From the NCBI GenBank assembly GCA_018697195.1, contig CM031858.1, forward strand, positions 74,769,001 to 74,833,000: a stretch of 64,000 bases of DNA, given 5' to 3'. Below the pieces are notes generated by a model. The model had not been told where the DNA came from. It saw only the letters and a program-made list of their open reading frames with translations, and did not search any database. Positions within the stretch are counted from its first letter, which is position 1; every line of letters begins with the position of its first letter. This document shows positions 62,411 through 64,000 of the stretch, one piece after another. A program made the position numbers and the translations under genes. This DNA comes from Certhia americana (lineage: Eukaryota; Chordata; Aves; Passeriformes; Certhiidae).

Positions 62411-64000
62411 CAGATGTGTAAGGTAGCAGTCTTATTGGGGAGGGGTAAAGGGAAATCTTGTGAAAATTAAGCTGTATTCTCGGCTAGTTCTGTTAATTGT
62501 GCTTTTCCTTGGTTAGTTTGCACTTCCTCTGGGGTGATACCTTTGCTATTATCGTCTGTATGGGGACTACTAGTTATAACTGCCTGCAGATTCACAGTGG
62601 TTTCATTTCTTTTAAAGTAAATCACTTGGGGGAGTACTTTGAGGAATTTGGAGCTATGTTTATCCACCTTCTTCAAACACACAACTCAGGAAAAACATGG
62701 TGAAACAGAGCTAGTATCAGATTTTACAGGGGACTGAGGAAAAATGTGGATATCATCAATGAAAGTTAGAAATTAGTGTGTGATTTCTTCTTAGCTAATT
62801 TTTGGGGTTTATTTTTGAGTTATGAGTATATTATTAACTCTCTATGGAATGGAAAAAAAAAAGGGGGGCAGAGAAATGTGGGAGAGTTTAAGTGCAATCA
62901 AGGAATACATGACTTTAAAGCAAGTCATAGAGATAGTCTTGTAGCATCAAATTTCTAATCCTCCATTCATCTGGTCATAATATTCTACTTATAATTAAAT
63001 ATTAATCCAAGTAAGAGATCCCATTTACTTGGGAAGCAAATGAAGAGTTAAAGTAGACCAAGTAGACCCATAGGTGTAAGATAGCTCCCTCCCTACAATA
63101 AAAAAAAGTGGTTATAATTTAATTTTTTCAAAACTGCTGAAGAATTATTCTGTCAGAAAAAATCTGTCTGTTAATGTGGATGGGCAGTATCAGTATGACT
63201 TACTGTTTTAAGTTTTATTATTTAAATAAAAGAATAATGTTGCATAATCTAAATTTTAGAAATTACATCTCCAGGAAGAAAAAAATTCTTTTTTTGCTTG
63301 TTTGTTTGTCTTGTGCTGTTTATTTATACTGAGCTGAAATGCTGTGTCTTATCTTCTAAATCATCTGCCATTTGCCACTGTCAGAGGCTGAGGCTTATTA
63401 TCAAAAATATGCAGCTAAATCAGCATTCAGTTCAAAAGTAGAGGGAAAAAACAAATCTGTTTATATTTGCCTTTAAAGTTTTAAGCTCAAGTTCTAAACA
63501 AATTTTATTTGTGGTGTTTTTCATTTGTGCAACCAATGGATTTAAGTGGCATAAAAAAAAACTCAGACTGGAGTTTGGCTAGGGTACTGAAACAAGCATT
63601 TTATAACTTATCATAATTAGCATTTCCACTACAATCTCTTTATATGTTTGGGTGTTCAATGTTATTTCCTTGCACATTTCATATCTTTAATATGTTTCTC
63701 CAGGGTTTTCATCAAAGCAAATGTTTTGATTAATTTTTTCTAGATGAATATACTGTGTCTTTAGTGGATGCTTGCATGAGAGCTTGTGATACTTCACCCT
63801 CATAATTGATCTGGTGTTTGCAAACCATAGAAAGTGCCTCAAAGGAAAATATTATAGAGAAACAGTCTTGAACACTGTCTTAATTTGTCTGTTTATGATG
63901 AGGTTTTGAACATCTGTTTTCCTTTCAGCTGGTCTTTACAAATATTTTGAAGTATCATAACAGCCCTGTCAACCAGAATATGCTGGGGCCAACAAATGGG
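62411..64000. other. Unique AT-rich noncoding sequence
   Basis: No gene or recognised repeat up to the window end. Confidence 0.55.

Overview
The window looks like bird nuclear DNA, most likely from a passerine. It is AT-rich and full of simple repeats. It carries several 5'-truncated CR1 LINEs, recognised by the ATTCTATG-type 3' tail, the conserved 3' end and remnants of the ORF2 C-terminus. It also carries LTRs whose sequence resembles avian endogenous retrovirus LTRs as I remember them; no database search was possible. I found no convincing host protein-coding gene, rRNA, tRNA or CRISPR. The longest open frames fall in CR1 copies, LTRs or one- and two-base low-complexity tracts. The window reads as a gene desert or the interior of a very long intron.

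Layout: 1-4.3 kb is unique AT-rich sequence. 4.28-5.03 kb is a minus-strand CR1. 6.35-7.16 kb is a minus-strand CR1 followed directly by a plus-strand CR1 (5' ends facing). 7.70-7.87 kb is a TTCC/CTTC polypyrimidine tract. 7.9-32.7 kb is mostly unique, with one short CR1 scrap near 17.1 kb, AAT/TAG microsatellites (17.8, 18.4, 22.2 kb), GT-, AC- and purine-rich tracts, and a small GC-richer patch near 21.5 kb.

32.69-34.73 kb is the clearest composite structure: a long minus-strand LTR interrupted by a younger 567-bp plus-strand LTR with a perfect 5-bp target-site duplication (TTCAT). 36.75-36.92 kb is the 3' end of another LTR. 42.53-43.53 and 44.87-45.49 kb are two minus-strand ERVL-like LTRs of different subtypes. 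CR1 copies follow at 45.9-46.1 and 49.5-50.65 kb. Between them lies a 149-bp GC-richer block at 46.6 kb with good splice-site look-alikes at both ends.

50.7-64 kb is again mostly unique. It holds two striking A/C-only tracts (53.2 and 55.2 kb) whose minus strand is G/T-only and suited to G-quadruplexes, a 72-bp tandem duplication (58.9 kb), and two CpG-retaining patches (56.0 and 62.2-62.4 kb) that may be conserved noncoding elements.

No genes act together here. The biological content is layered retroelement history plus possible regulatory or lncRNA elements. Eight of the eleven retroelement pieces lie on the minus strand, weakly compatible with the window lying in an intron of a plus-strand gene. 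I did not see a clear previously undescribed system; the best candidates are listed as findings.
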